From Geosiphon pyriformis (taxonomy: Eukaryota > Glomeromycota > Glomeromycetes > Archaeosporales > Geosiphonaceae), in NCBI GenBank assembly GCA_016748015.1, contig JAAOMT010000735.1, forward strand, positions 254,256 through 318,255: a DNA stretch of 64,000 bases. The letters are read 5' to 3'. How positions within the stretch are numbered: the first letter of the stretch is position 1; each line of letters starts with the position of its first letter. This document shows positions 20,522 through 31,678 of this stretch, piece by piece. Made by a program: the position numbers and the translations under genes. The notes beneath the pieces were generated by a model that was not told the origin of the DNA, searched no databases, and was given only the letters and a program-made list of their open reading frames with translations.

Positions 20522-21021
20522 AAACAAAGCAATTATTCGACAAAAGAATACTACAACAATTAGAACATTTTGTGGGAAAGAACAACTTATCTACACAAGC
20601 CTGAGCCATATACTGAATACATACAGCATTTCAGGATAAACCAGAAATATTGCTCAACAAAGCAATGGATATGATCACCAGTAATCAATTGGAAAAAATC
20701 ACCAACGCTCAATTTGAATTAGTATATGGGAGAACAGCAACGTTACCAGTAGAAAGAGAAATTAATACATATCTAGCTGAACCAATAACAGAAGAAAATT
20801 TTCAAAAAACATTGCTAAGAAGAACATATGACTTAATGGAAACATTGGAAAACAAACAATTAAGAGCAGCTAATAATATTCAAAAATCACAAGAAAAACA
20901 GAAAGAAAGACACGATAATCAACTACCAGACAAACCAGTTGAGTTCAAGATTGGAGACAAAGTATTATTACATTGTACCAAAGCGGAAAAACAATGGAGT
21001 GGAAAATTCGACCCCAAATAG
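20522..21021 (+). pseudogene. Chimeric internal ORF of H: post-integrase segment fused to integrase tail
   Basis: 20522-20709 duplicates 21641-21829 (post-integrase ORF: LFDKRILQQLEHFVGKNNL... LLNKAMDMITSNQL). At ACGCTCAATTTGAATTAG it switches in frame to the integrase C-terminal region (FELVYGRTATLP...KDKVLLH-type sequence, KQWSGKFDPK), ending at a TAG (21019-21021) where element A has Trp. The resulting 123-codon open frame (20650-21021) is an accident of rearrangement, not a gene. Confidence 0.7.
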
Positions 21022-21955
21022 GATGGACCATTTTACATAAAAGAAATTCTAGGAAATAGAGCTTACAAATTAAGATTGAATAACAAAATTTTAACCAAAG
21101 CAGCACATAGAGATTGACTGAAGCCATATTGCGACATTACACTACCATCTACCAGTAATATTCCACAATTAGGAGTACAAAGAATACTAGTCTGACCAGA
21201 TGAGATTCCACAAGATCTGGAACCAATCGTTATTATTAACAACAACACATTAAATTGATCAATCAAAAGAATATATAAAGACATGGTAGACATGATAGGA
21301 AATATCAGAAAAATGGAAATTACAAACAACATTTACACACTAGCACAACAACTTTTTCAATTAATCCAACACCAGGAAATGGAAATTACAATCAACCAAC
21401 AAACCATTTAATATCAAGATACTAGAAAGACATTGCAACTCAGAACACCGAAGAAAACTAAAGATATGGTGGACAAAATCATGGCGAAAGTAAAATTAGC
21501 AATAAAAAAATTGACAAAAGAGTCACTATATCAAGAGTTGACTAAAGAAACTTGGAATTGGTGGATACAACAATTTCCAAGAAACTATTGTTATTTTTAC
21601 TTGAGACAACACATAAATATCCAGAATCTATATATGGATAAAACAAAGCAATTATTTGACAAAAGAATACTACAACAATTAGAACATTTTGTGGGAAAGA
21701 ACAACTTATCCACACAAGCCCGAGCTATATACCGAATACACACAGCATTTCAGGATAAACCAGAAATATTGCTCAACAAAGCAATGGATATAATCACCAG
21801 TAATCAATTGGGAAAAATCACCAACGCTTAATTTAAAAAAGTACAGACCCAAATAACACAAGTAATTCTTGAAAATGAAATCCAAGAAATACTTCAAGAG
21901 GGGGAATTACATGAGTTGGATTTCGACGGAGCTCAATATTAAAAGGAGGGAATAA
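21022..21955 (+). pseudogene. Element H integrase tail and post-integrase ORF
   Basis: After the TAG the integrase tail continues (DGPFYIKEILGNRAYKLRL). From about 21250 the post-integrase ORF follows, with its clearest open part at 21433-21831: KKLTKESLYQEL, TWNWWIQQFPRNYCYF, MDKTKQLFDKRILQQLEHF. It continues after a TAA to KEGIMLL at the LTR border. The polypurine tract AAAAGGAGGGAATAA is at 21941-21955. This is the best preserved post-integrase ORF of the C/D/H group. Confidence 0.65.
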
Positions 21956-22806
21956 TGTTACTCATAGAAATATAGGAAATATATTAGCATAATTATTAGC
22001 CAATCAGAAGTAAGTGTAATAAATGTGGAATTCCAGGATTCTTCTCAGTAATTACAAGATTCCAGGAATTTCAGAATTCCCCGACGAGGAATTGCAGGAT
22101 TCCAAAATTCCAGGATTCCTCTCAAAGAAATCGCAGGATTCCAGGAATTCCAAGATTCCTGTCGTGAAAAATTGAGGAATTGAGAAATCTCAATTATGTA
22201 TATATAGTGGTAGTATTAGAAACAGAAAAGACAGAATCGATATTACAGAATTCTTAGCCTAGAAACAAAAATCATCAAATAAATAATTATTCCATATCTT
22301 AATCCACTCTCTACTATCAACACTTTATGTTGATAATAAGTGATACTTAACCATACTGGAACAATAGCTCTTGATCATGGCTATTGACAGGATACTAATC
22401 TGCAAATTGCCTTGGCTTATTTTTTTTCTTTCTTTATTTTTCTCTTATTTTTTTTTATTTTATTTTGATTTATTATTGTGTACTAACCCATTGATTGAAA
22501 AGTACTGATTACTAACATCAAGGATTGCCTGGTAAAAGACCTTTGCGAGAGAGTGGGACATGTACAGAAGATACGGATTACTTACCAGAAGATTGCCGGC
22601 CACCAAGCCAAGAAAAAAATTGACAGACTTGCAAGTCTGGGAAGCTACGGATAAAACAACTATTGGATTTCTGTCTATTATACAAAGAACTCCATCAAAA
22701 CCTTCAGATACAATGCTTGCAGAACCTCATCAATAGAAGTAGCTTTACAAGCACCAAGTTACGGGTTTGTTATTTACTTCAACAACAGAAATAATCCTCT
22801 GTAACA
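21956..22806 (+). repeat. Element H 3' LTR
   Basis: 851 bp, TGTTACTCATAG to CTGTAACA, complete. It preserves the CCGG that is the target of the solo LTR in the 5' copy. TATA box at 22199-22206. Confidence 0.85.
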
Positions 22807-22811
22807 TTGTT

Positions 22812-23636
22812 TTCACTGTCTATTGATTCTTCTTTAGATATTTCAGAGTCATTTTCTTCATTCACTACTGTCTCAGAGTGTTCACTTCAATTTTCAGCTA
22901 AAAAATCAAAGAGATTGAAACTAGTTTGAAGGAGTTCTTATTGTCTGGTAGAACTTTTGGGTAATGTAAAATTTTCTAGTCTTGCAAATCGATTTAAGGG
23001 TGAATTAGGTGTTTGTGCTTGTGCAAGTGAAGCTGGAAAAGGTGTGATAGTAAGTGAGAGTTTTGAACTGGTTCCTTGTTCAGGTGTTTGTAAGTATTTG
23101 GCAGTTGTTTTTGGTAGTATTGGAGTATTTGGGGTGGTTTTTGAGTATTGCTTCAATTTTTGTTTGCCTTTGTTGCTTGTTTTTGTCTCTGATTCAAAAT
23201 CAATAAAGTATTGAGACTGTACTGGATATGTTTCTTTACAGTACTTGATAATGTTAAAATTTAGTTCTTGAAAGTAAGTAGTAAGTGTTTTACTGTTAAG
23301 GTCTTCAGTTTTCAACTGTGAATAGTGTACTAAATTATTGTAAAGGTTGCTTCTAACTTCTGAAATATTGTAATTTCCAAAAAGATAATTGTTGATGTGG
23401 TTTTCAATGTATTGGTATACTGATTTCTTGACAACTTCAATTCTGTCTGGAATGTTGAATCTTTGCTTGCAGTGGGTGTAAATTGATTGGTAATACTCTA
23501 GAGTTGTTGCGTCTGGTGTGGTTGCTACTTTGAAGTTGTTTTGCTGTGTTGTTTCTGTGGGAGAGCACCAAATGTTATCAGAGGTTTTTGGTCTCTTTTC
23601 TTGAATTTTGTAAATGTCTATTGGTTGCAAATTCAT
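22812..23636 (-). pseudogene. Element A gag, N-terminal part, reading through the PBS
   Basis: ATG at 23634-23636 lies inside the 5' LTR. The frame reads out of the LTR, through the PBS (translated as IWCSPT) and on for 232 codons to a stop at 22938; beyond it a Glu/Ser-rich stretch continues in another frame up to the H insertion. The helical region (YYQSIYTHCKQRF...YQYIENHINNYLFG...YFQELNFNIIKYCKETYP) resembles the open frame 52212-52577 of element C. The tail is Thr/Pro/Lys-rich. Role: probably the matrix-like or N-terminal gag part. Unrecognised otherwise. Confidence 0.55.
23561..23572 (-). other. Element A primer-binding site
   Basis: On the minus strand TTTGGTGCTCTC follows the LTR end (GATAACA). 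TGG at its start would fit a tRNA CCA end, but only TGGTGCTC is shared with the PBS of elements C and B. Confidence 0.7.
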
Positions 23637-24553
23637 GTTTTTTTCAAAGTAGTTAAACCTCCAATAACTGAATTTATCCTCAAATTATTTCTTATAATTT
23701 GAACTGCTGGGCTTATACGTGGAATGGCCAATTCTGTGTTAGTTACATTGTATAGTTACATTGTAATAAATGTTAACTCTTTCCCAGAAATTGCTCGTCT
23801 AGAAGCTCACTAAAATGTGTAGTTACTTTGCTGTGAAAGTCAACTCTTCTACAGAAATCTCGTCTGTAGGCTACCCTAATGATTGTAATAAGAAAAGAAA
23901 AGAAAAATAAAAGAAATGTAAAAGAAATAGGATTTTATCAAGAGAAACGTTTTCTATTCAGGCCTGGAGTCACTAACAGTTTACTGAAATTGGTAGCTAC
24001 TCAATTTCAAAACGTTAGTTGGGTTTTGGGGATTTTCCAAGTGCAATAATTAAAGAATTTGGTTTTTTGAATTATTTGATATTTATTTCTTTTTGTGTAT
24101 GTAAGAATGATTCTAATTGTTAAATCTGAAGTGAAATATATTTTCTCAAAGAGAGAAGCTTTTCTTTTATACAACTTGTCATAACACTATTCTATGAACT
24201 TAAACTTTGCTATTTTCTATAATTTTGCTGAACTAAAGATACATTTTGGCAAACTACAAGTTATTTCTGTGAACTATTAGATATTTCGGCAAACTATTAA
24301 TTATTTCGGCAAATTTCTTACAAATTTTGGCAAACTTTTTGAATGTTACATAGTTCGGGGTATTGCATGATTGATCATCACAATTAGGTTACATTTGTGT
24401 TATATACAAATTGGGTTATTAATTAAATGATAATTTCGGATATTTTGCTAATGTAATAAGTGATAATTTGAAATGATAATATATGCTAATTAATGATAAG
24501 ATTTATAAAGGTAATTTCATGCTAAACAATATCTCTAATTTCATCTAGTAACA
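23573..24553 (-). repeat. Element A 5' LTR
   Basis: 981 bp, TGTTATCAGAGG to TAGTAACA on the plus strand. Closely matches the 3' LTR at 10797-11756. Confidence 0.85.
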
Positions 24554-25434
24554 ATGATTTGTTTTTGTTACTTCTGATTTTGTCACTTTTTTGGATAATT
24601 GTTGTTAGTGCTAGTTCTCTGTTGAATTATATTTTATAAGAAGAACCAAATATTACAGGTGATTATTTAAGGTGTTGAAATAAATAACAAACTCACAATA
24701 TAGTGCTCAATAGTTACTAGTTAATAATAAGTTCTAAAAATTTTTGTAATCTAAAGGTTTTGGTTGAGTCTTTTGTATAATAAACAGAAATTCAATTATT
24801 GGTTTCTTCTATGAATTTTTTTTTAGCATAGTGGCCAGTTTATTCTGGCAGTTGTGTTCTTTTTGTAAGCTATTCTTAAATTTTTATTCTTGTTTATGGG
24901 TTTTTTATCAGATTATTCTTAACATCAATAATTTAATTTTTAATTTTTTAATTAATTAATAAACAACAAAGAAAAACAAACTAAATAAAATTAAAAAAAA
25001 ATAAAAGAAAATAAGAAAATTAGTATTTTATCAATAACTATGATTAAAAGCTATTGTTTTAGTGTGTTTAAGTATTAAAAATTATCAACATAAGTTGTTA
25101 ATAGTAAAAAGTAATTAATATTTTGAAGTAAGCAATAATAACATAGATTGGATAATAATTAGATATTTTATTAATATTAATATAATTCCATTTCAAGTTA
25201 TAAAAAACTATTTTTTGAAAAAAAAAAATATAAGATTTCTTAAAATTCTTTAATTTTTTTAACAGAAATTCTGAAATTCTGAAATCTTGTAATTCTTTAA
25301 GAAGAATTCTAAAATTCTGGAATTCTAAAATCCTGCAATTTTCTAAGAGAAATTCTGAAATTCTTTTTTTATTATATCTATTTCTGATTGGCTATTTTAT
25401 CTATTATTATAATTTTTAATTTTTATAAGTAACA
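24554..25434 (-). mobile_element. Element G: leader and 5' LTR of an older C-type element
   Basis: 24651-25434 is a diverged C/H-type LTR in minus orientation (TATTACAGGTGATTATTT to ATAAGTAACA), with recognisable AGCTATTGTT and GATTGGCTA landmarks. 24554-24650 is its leader: a decayed PBS (TTTGGTTCTTCTT) and AGAGAACTAGCACTAACA, matching AGAGAACCAGCACCAACA in element C. A directly abuts it, so A probably inserted in G's leader. Confidence 0.6.
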
Positions 25435-25879
25435 ATACCAATAAATATTGAAAAAGAAAATATTTTTTTCACTATCTGGTTTGAAAACAAATTTAAAATT
25501 TCAATTTTAATATTTAAATATCACATAAAATTAAAAAAAAGAATTCAAGGCTTTGGTAAAATTGTAACTAAGTATCCTAAAACAATAAAAAAGCTTATTA
25601 AATAAGTAAACTTTAAAAGAAATTAGACAAAAAAACAAAAGATTTATTTCTTTATAAAAGAATTAAAAACTAACTTATCTTATGTTTTTTGGTTTTTTTT
25701 AACCCTAAAAAATAATTCTACAATAGATATAATCATTAAACTTGCACAAAAAATTGAAACAATTAAAAAATATATTTAGAATTTATACTTCCAATTTTTG
25801 CTTTTGCTTTTGTTATGGCTTCTATTCTTTAAATAGCTATTACTTTTTTTGCTGTCTAAACTTAAGATCTTAATAAACA

Positions 25880-26243
25880 ATTAATAGATAAATTTATAAT
25901 CAATCTTGTCCAATTATTAAAGCCCTTAACTCAAGCAGTTAGAGAGAATCAACAACTTCAAAAATCTAGATTTGAATTTTATTTTAATCAGTTCTAGCAA
26001 TACTCTTATCAAAAACAACAAAATTGTGATCTATCTGTGTACTATTATTGTAAATTAACTAAATATTTCTTCAGAAATTACAACAACTCTTCTTTGTTTT
26101 CTCCAGTTCCTAAAAATAATAATAACCAAAATAACAGACTTATTAACAATAATGTTTTTAATCAAAGACCTAATTATGCTAATATTAATTTTTTTGAAAA
26201 AGATCTCTTAGTTGAAGCCACTATTTACCAGTTTTTAAACTAA
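25880..26243 (+). pseudogene. Element F gag remnant with decayed zinc knuckle
   Basis: At 26037-26084 the frame reads YYYCKLTKYFFRNY, exactly the CX2CX4HX4C spacing with three of four ligands replaced by Tyr (Cys and His codons become Tyr by one G:C to A:T change each). An Asn-rich linker follows. The short open frame 26037-26243 is what remains. Confidence 0.55.
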
Positions 26244-26569
26244 AATGTGTATCTCCAAAAGATAAGAGTGCAAGCCAACTAGAAAAAAACCTCTTTTAAA
26301 CTTTTAATCTAACTGATAATAACCATAACATAAATAAACTAGCCATTAATCTCTCTGAATCTACAAAAAAAAAAAAAAAACTAAGGTTGATTTCGTTTTA
26401 AAACCCAATAAAATCTTAACTTCCATTACCAATAACAATAAATCACCAAAAACTAAAGTTTTTAAAAATTTTCCAAAGTTAAAATCACCAGAAATTATAC
26501 AAAAATTTGGTCTTTATTCTATTGTTAAAGATCTTATGAAAATCTCAGCTCATATTATTTTTGGCCAGT

Positions 26570-26830
26570 TAACTTAATTCTAGATAGTGGATTATCTGTT
26601 AATGTTATTGCCAAACACTTTTTAAAAACTATTAACAAAAAAATTAATAAACTTTCTATTCAATCAATGACCAATATATACAATAACAAAAAAAAGATTT
26701 GGGCATAATCAAAGCTGTTTCTGTTTGTATTAATGGCATTAGCATTGAAACTAACATAAAAGTTTCTAAAACTAAAGAATATACTATTATTGTTAACAAT
26801 AAATAACTTAAGAAAGCAAAAGTTTTACTG
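26570..26830 (+). pseudogene. Element F protease remnant
   Basis: ILDSGLSVNVIAKHFLK near 26578-26630 keeps the retropepsin D-S-G triad. Downstream sequence is broken by stops and frame changes. Confidence 0.55.
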
Positions 26831-27539
26831 AATTATAAACTTTGTGAGCTAACTATCAAATGTAATAAAAAGTCTATTGTGGTTAAGTATTATCACTAAA
26901 CAACTCTTTTAGTATTCAAACAAAGCCCAAAAAAAAAACAATTAGATAAATCAGATAATGAAAAAACTAATGAAGAAAAAAACAAAAAAAAACTGCTGAA
27001 TTTACTTATATTTTTACTAGCAATGACAAGCTATTGAATAATATCAAAGCAGACAAAGAAAGAATCATTGTAAATAACAAGATAATTTGTTGGCCTTATT
27101 ATAATATACTCAAAAAAACCTTTGACTAAAAACCTAGCAAGAAAGCCAAATATAGTTATTAATAATATGGTCTTTGTGCCCAATACTGGTACAATAAATT
27201 ATTGTATTTCCCAAGTAATAAATACAAGTTTTGTCTAATCTATTACAAAAATTGGGAACCAATCAACTTAATACTAAAAAAAAATAAAAAAAGTACAAAA
27301 ATCTTTTAAGAATAAACTACTTAAGATCTAATTATTAACTATAAAACAAAAAAAACCTTTCTCAAAAGAAAAAAAATAAATATTAAAAATTTGTTGGATA
27401 AAAACAGCCCAGTTATCTTAAAAAAAAGTAACATTTCTGAATACATTTATGTAATACAACACATTATTACTACCAAAAAAACTTGTTTTATCCATTTAAA
27501 GTTTTATCAATCTAATTAATACAATGATAAATTCATCAA

Positions 27540-28560
27540 AAAAGAAATAAACTGGATGAAAAATCTTGAATTCATACAAAAAATCAAAAGCAAATAGACT
27601 TATTCAGTTGTAGTAATATTCAAAAAAAATAAAACTCTATGCTTTTGTATTGACTACTGGTAATTAAATGTTATTATTGAAAGAAATATATACTTACTTT
27701 TCAAAATTAATGCAATACTAGATTAATTTAATGGAGCTGTTTTTTTTCAACTATTAATCTAATTGCTAGATTCTGACAAATAGAAATAGATTCAGAAAAC
27801 AGAAAGAAAACTGCTTTTATTACCAAATATGACACTTATAAATTTACTATTATGTCTTTTGGTTTTACTAATATCTTTTTTACTTTTTAATATTTAATAA
27901 ACAAAGTATTTAAATCAGTAAAAAAAAACTTTGTTTTAGTTTATTTAAATAACATAATAATATACTCAAAAACCTGGAATTAACATCTTAAATATTTATA
28001 AAAGATTTTTGATCTTTTTAAAAATACTAGTCTCAAGATTAATTTAATCAAATTTTTTTTTAAACAACAATTTACCTAGTTTTTTGGTTATCTTATTACA
28101 AAAAATGGAATTTTTTTTTGATCTAACCAAAGTTGAAAAAGTCCAAAATATTAAACAACCAATAAATATTTATGAACTATATTTTTTTTTGGTTTGGCAA
28201 CTTATTATCAAAAGTTTGTTAAAAATTTCTCCAAAATTATCTTTTTTTTTAATCAGCTATTTAAGAAAACTGTCAATTATTATTGGAATACATATTAGCA
28301 AAAAGTCTTTAAAATTTTGAAGAAAAAACTAGTTATTGAATCTATACTTATGCAATCTGATCTAAACCAACTTTTTATTTTCTATACTAATACATCTGGT
28401 TTTGGACTTGGTACTGTTTTCTTTTAAAAAGACAAAGATAACAAAAAACATATTATATTCTATACCAGCTGATTACTTTTTTCAACAAAACAAAACTATT
28501 CAGTTATTAAACAAGAATGTTTGGCAATAGTATAAGCTATTAATTATTAGAATAAATATT
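27540..28560 (+). pseudogene. Element F reverse transcriptase/RNase H remnant
   Basis: FCIDYW (FCVDYR/Q block) at 27640, KKTAFITKYDTYKF near 27810, YLNNIIIYS near 27940 (YLDD with both Asp as Asn), then FGYLITKNGIFF at 28080, and RNase H-like YTNTSGFGLGTVF at 28380 and KQNYSVIKQECLAIV at 28490. Multiple stops. Confidence 0.65.
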
Positions 28561-29012
28561 TTTTTGATGCCAAATTTTTAGTAATAACAAATTATTAAGC
28601 TTTGGTTTGACTGCACAAAAAAAAAAGCTAAAACACAAATAAATAACTTACTAGATATTCTATCTGGATAAATTTGACTATAATATACAATATTACAAAA
28701 AAGTTTATTATTAAAATACTAATGCTTTTTTTAGACTTACTATTCAGTAATAGTACAACTCTTCCAAACAAATTAATGTAATTATTAGTAATTTTTTCTT
28801 AAAACAAACATAATAATAAACTTAGACAACTACTTTGTCTTAATAGAATTTTTGGGTAAAAGACAATATTTATTGGATTATTCTTAACAACAAAAAAACA
28901 TTTATAAAAACAATCAAATTTTTATTTGATCTGCCATAATCAATTATACAAAAAAAATAAAAAAAATTTTAACTGCTTTTAAAAAGTTATTAAATTTAAA
29001 GAAAAAAAAATT

Positions 29013-29900
29013 GTGATCTATAATATATATACTAATCTATTAGCTGAATATTTTGGAAAAACTAAAACAATTCAGAAAACACATGCTTACTATTATTGGC
29101 CTACTTTAGAAAAAAACATTGCTAAGTACATTAAAACCTGTAATACCTGTCAAAAAAAAGAAAAACCCAATTACAAAAAAGACATCTATTCAATTTCTGT
29201 TAGTTAATTATTTGACAAAATTGGTATAAATGTTGTTAAATCTTTAACTATAATTTCTAATAACAATAGATATATTATTACAACTACTAATTATCTTACA
29301 AAGTGTATAAAAGCAAAAGCCATTCCAAATTAAATAACAATCTTTATTGCCAATTTTATTTATAAAAATATTATTTGTTGTCATAGTTGTCCTAAAAAAC
29401 TTTTATTTGATTAAAAAAAAATTTTTCTTAATATATTAGTTGAAAAACTTTGTAAAAAAATGAGAATACATTACAAACTTTTTTCTTTTTATTACTTTCA
29501 AACAAATAACTTAGTAGAATATTTCAATAAAATACTATGTAAAACCTTAACAAAACCAGTGAAAAAACAAACTTATAAGACAAAGTATTATCTTTAGCTT
29601 TGTTTGCTTATAAGATTATAAATTATAACATAACAAATTATGAATTTTTTTATCTGTTTTATGGATAAATAGCAATAATACCAACAGAAACTAACATTAA
29701 AACAATACTTTTTGAAAAAATTACAATAAAGAATTACAAAAACATTTTGCAAAAAAGACTTGGTATTATTCTTAACTTATTGGTAAAAGCACAAATAATT
29801 GTTTTTAAAAAGATAAAACTGTTTCAAAAAAAGCTTAAGAAAAAAAAACTTATAAAAAACTTTTTTTAAGTGTTGGTAACTTAGTTTAAAATACTATTCA
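29013..29900 (+). pseudogene. Element F integrase remnant
   Basis: Clean stretch 29013-29207 with the zinc-binding region (YYYWPTLEKNIAKYIKTC-x2-C) followed by the core: GINVVKSL (first Asp now Asn), LLFD (second Asp kept), NNLVEYFNK (Glu kept). The His of the HHCC finger is not clear. Confidence 0.65.
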
Positions 29901-30884
29901 AATAAAAACAATATTTATAATAATAAATTCTTTAACTAATAGAAAGAACTCTTTATAGTTAACAAAGTTTTGAACAATAATTTTTATATATTATAAAATT
30001 AATATAAAACAATTTTTAATAATTGCTTTGTTTATAATATATGACTCAAAAAATATTACAAATAGCCTAATTGCTTATTTGTTGTGATAATATTAATCCA
30101 ATCAATCAACAAAAATCAGATATAAATAAATGCATTATTTCCAAAACAGAGATATTTTTAATTAATATAAACAATTATTTTCTGAATTAAAACATTTAAA
30201 ACATTTTTTATATTTCTATGAATATTGAATTAAAAATTATCTAAATGCTACTCTGATTATTGAAAAACAGACTATCATAACTAATAACAATAAAACACAT
30301 ATCATTATTAGACCAAAAAAACCATTATCAAAAGAAAAAAAATTGGTATTAAAATAGATAAATATATACTTAAAAGCATAATAACAAACATATTATTACT
30401 TTTGAATACACTTAGAAAAATGAATAAAAAAATTTTATTTATAGACAAAAATCTGTCATATAAAAAACAACTAGAGCTTTATGATTAACTTAATAAAATC
30501 ATAAAAAACATAAAGCTCATAAAAAAAACAACTTCAAAAATACAAATAGAAATTCTGAACATTATATAATTAGATGTCTTAAAAGTTTTAACTATTGTTA
30601 AAAGAGCCAAAACTCTTATACAAAAATTTGGTTTCTTAAATACAAAACTTATTTTATCTCAGATATTATATACTTTATCCACAACAAATTTCAACAAACT
30701 AGTTAATTTTGAGTTAAATGAAATACATTAAATAGAATATTCCATAAATATTTTGATTTTGTTAGAGTTTAATCTTTTTGAAAAAAATAATATTATGATT
30801 GAAACCCATAGTTTTTATTAGTTATCACATATATTAGCTATTAATATTATATAATTAACTATTCTATTTTTAAATAGTAATTAA

Positions 30885-31020
30885 TAACTTGACTGTTAAT
30901 TTGATTATTGACTTAATTATTGACTTAATTAATAACTTAATCATTGATCTAATTATTAATCTAATTATTGACCTAATTATTGATCTAATTATTAATCTAA
31001 TTATTGACCTAATTATTGAC
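30885..31020. repeat. 12-bp tandem repeat
   Basis: About eleven imperfect units of CTAATTATTGAC / TTAATTATTGAC in direct tandem. A simple minisatellite in the AT-rich spacer between element F and the next decayed gene. Confidence 0.75.
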
Positions 31021-31678
31021 TATTTTTAATAATTATATAAGCAATAAGTCTTTTAGCTATAAAAAAACATGTAGCAATTAATTAAAAATAAATAAAATAA
31101 TAACTATTATTTTAATCTTTTTTTTATTGTTTATTTTTTTTTCTTATCTTTAAGTATCCAAACATCTTGGGATAAAAGATTACTTGTTAATATTCACTTA
31201 ATTTTTTTCTGAATCATATAATTGTAGTATTTAATTTACAGATTGGTTATGATCAAATGTATAATACATAGTAAAATTTTACACAAATCTATTATTAAAG
31301 ACACCAAACACTGGTTTTTTATGCTATTAGTAACTATTGTATTAATTAAAGCAATTAGTGATACAAATATGTGAGCCTCTGCAAAAATGGTAAATAAAGA
31401 CATATGCACAAGATAGTAGTAATTCTGCTTTTTTTAGCAGCTTTTACTATGTAAGAAACCAGTATTTTTGCCTCTATTCATATAGTAAAAATTATTAGCA
31501 TTTAATGATTTAAAATTTTCACAATTAGTAATATGTCTTTTTTTGAAGAAAGTATAAAAGCTTACAAAGATTTTATAACTATAGCACACTTTATTGGCTT
31601 CATTACATCTATATTTTCTTTTCTGTTGAGCAAACTAGAGTTAATTGAAGTGTTTTTCTGTTATAATTTGGCAGTTAT
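31021..31678. other. AT-rich spacer
   Basis: No gene or repeat recognised beyond low-complexity sequence. Confidence 0.5.

Larger units (their letters stand above)
18889..20527 (+). repeat. Element H 5' LTR, truncated at its 3' end and split by a solo LTR
   Basis: 18889-19578 and 20464-20527 together match the first about 700-750 bp of the 3' LTR (21956-22806). At GCTATGGATAAAACAA (20513-20527) it jumps into internal sequence, so the U5 end and PBS are lost. The U3 part carries many GGAATT/AGGATTCC-type units (18961-19170), then a TATATATA box and an AATAAA. Confidence 0.75.
18889..22806 (+). mobile_element. Element H: deletion derivative of a C/D-type Ty3 element inside gag of A
   Basis: Plus orientation, flanked by TTGT (18885-18888 and 22807-22810). 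It begins TATTACTCATAG (decayed TGTTACTC) and ends GTAACA. It holds a 5' LTR that lacks its last part, a chimeric internal segment, and a complete 3' LTR. Gag, protease, dUTPase and RT are all missing. Only an integrase tail and the post-integrase ORF remain, so H is non-autonomous. Confidence 0.8.
10797..24553 (-). mobile_element. Element A: two-LTR Ty3/gypsy retrotransposon, interrupted by element H
   Basis: Transcribed leftwards. 5' LTR is 24553-23573, with PBS just inside it; 3' LTR is 11756-10797. Between them, in order: gag N-terminal region, gag capsid/zinc-knuckle, protease, Cys-rich domain, dUTPase, beta-rich spacer, RT/RNase H, integrase, post-integrase ORF. The protease, RT, RNase H, integrase order is that of Ty3/gypsy (Metaviridae-like) elements. 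Element H (18889-22806) lies inside gag. Without H the element is about 9.8 kb. The flanks ATAG (left) and ATGA (right) do not form a clean target duplication. All coding parts carry breaks, so the copy is dead. The two LTRs are still close to each other by eye, so it is among the younger elements here. Confidence 0.85.
25435..30860 (+). mobile_element. Element F: fossil Ty3/gypsy element, strongly AT-shifted
   Basis: Plus orientation. A decayed zinc knuckle, protease, RT, RNase H and integrase can be read in order despite stops every few codons, followed by Lys/Ile/Leu-rich sequence in the place of the post-integrase ORF. No LTR of its own is recognisable. It is the oldest element in the window by eye. 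Conserved Cys, His and Asp codons have become Tyr and Asn codons, pointing to extreme G:C to A:T decay. Confidence 0.7.

Noticed and set aside
20650-21021. 123-codon open frame as a new gene
   Set aside because: It is a fusion of two pieces of retrotransposon sequence that occur separately elsewhere, joined at microhomology.
30885-31020. Regular repeats as a CRISPR array
   Set aside because: Direct 12-bp tandem units without spacers, in a eukaryotic transposon-rich setting.
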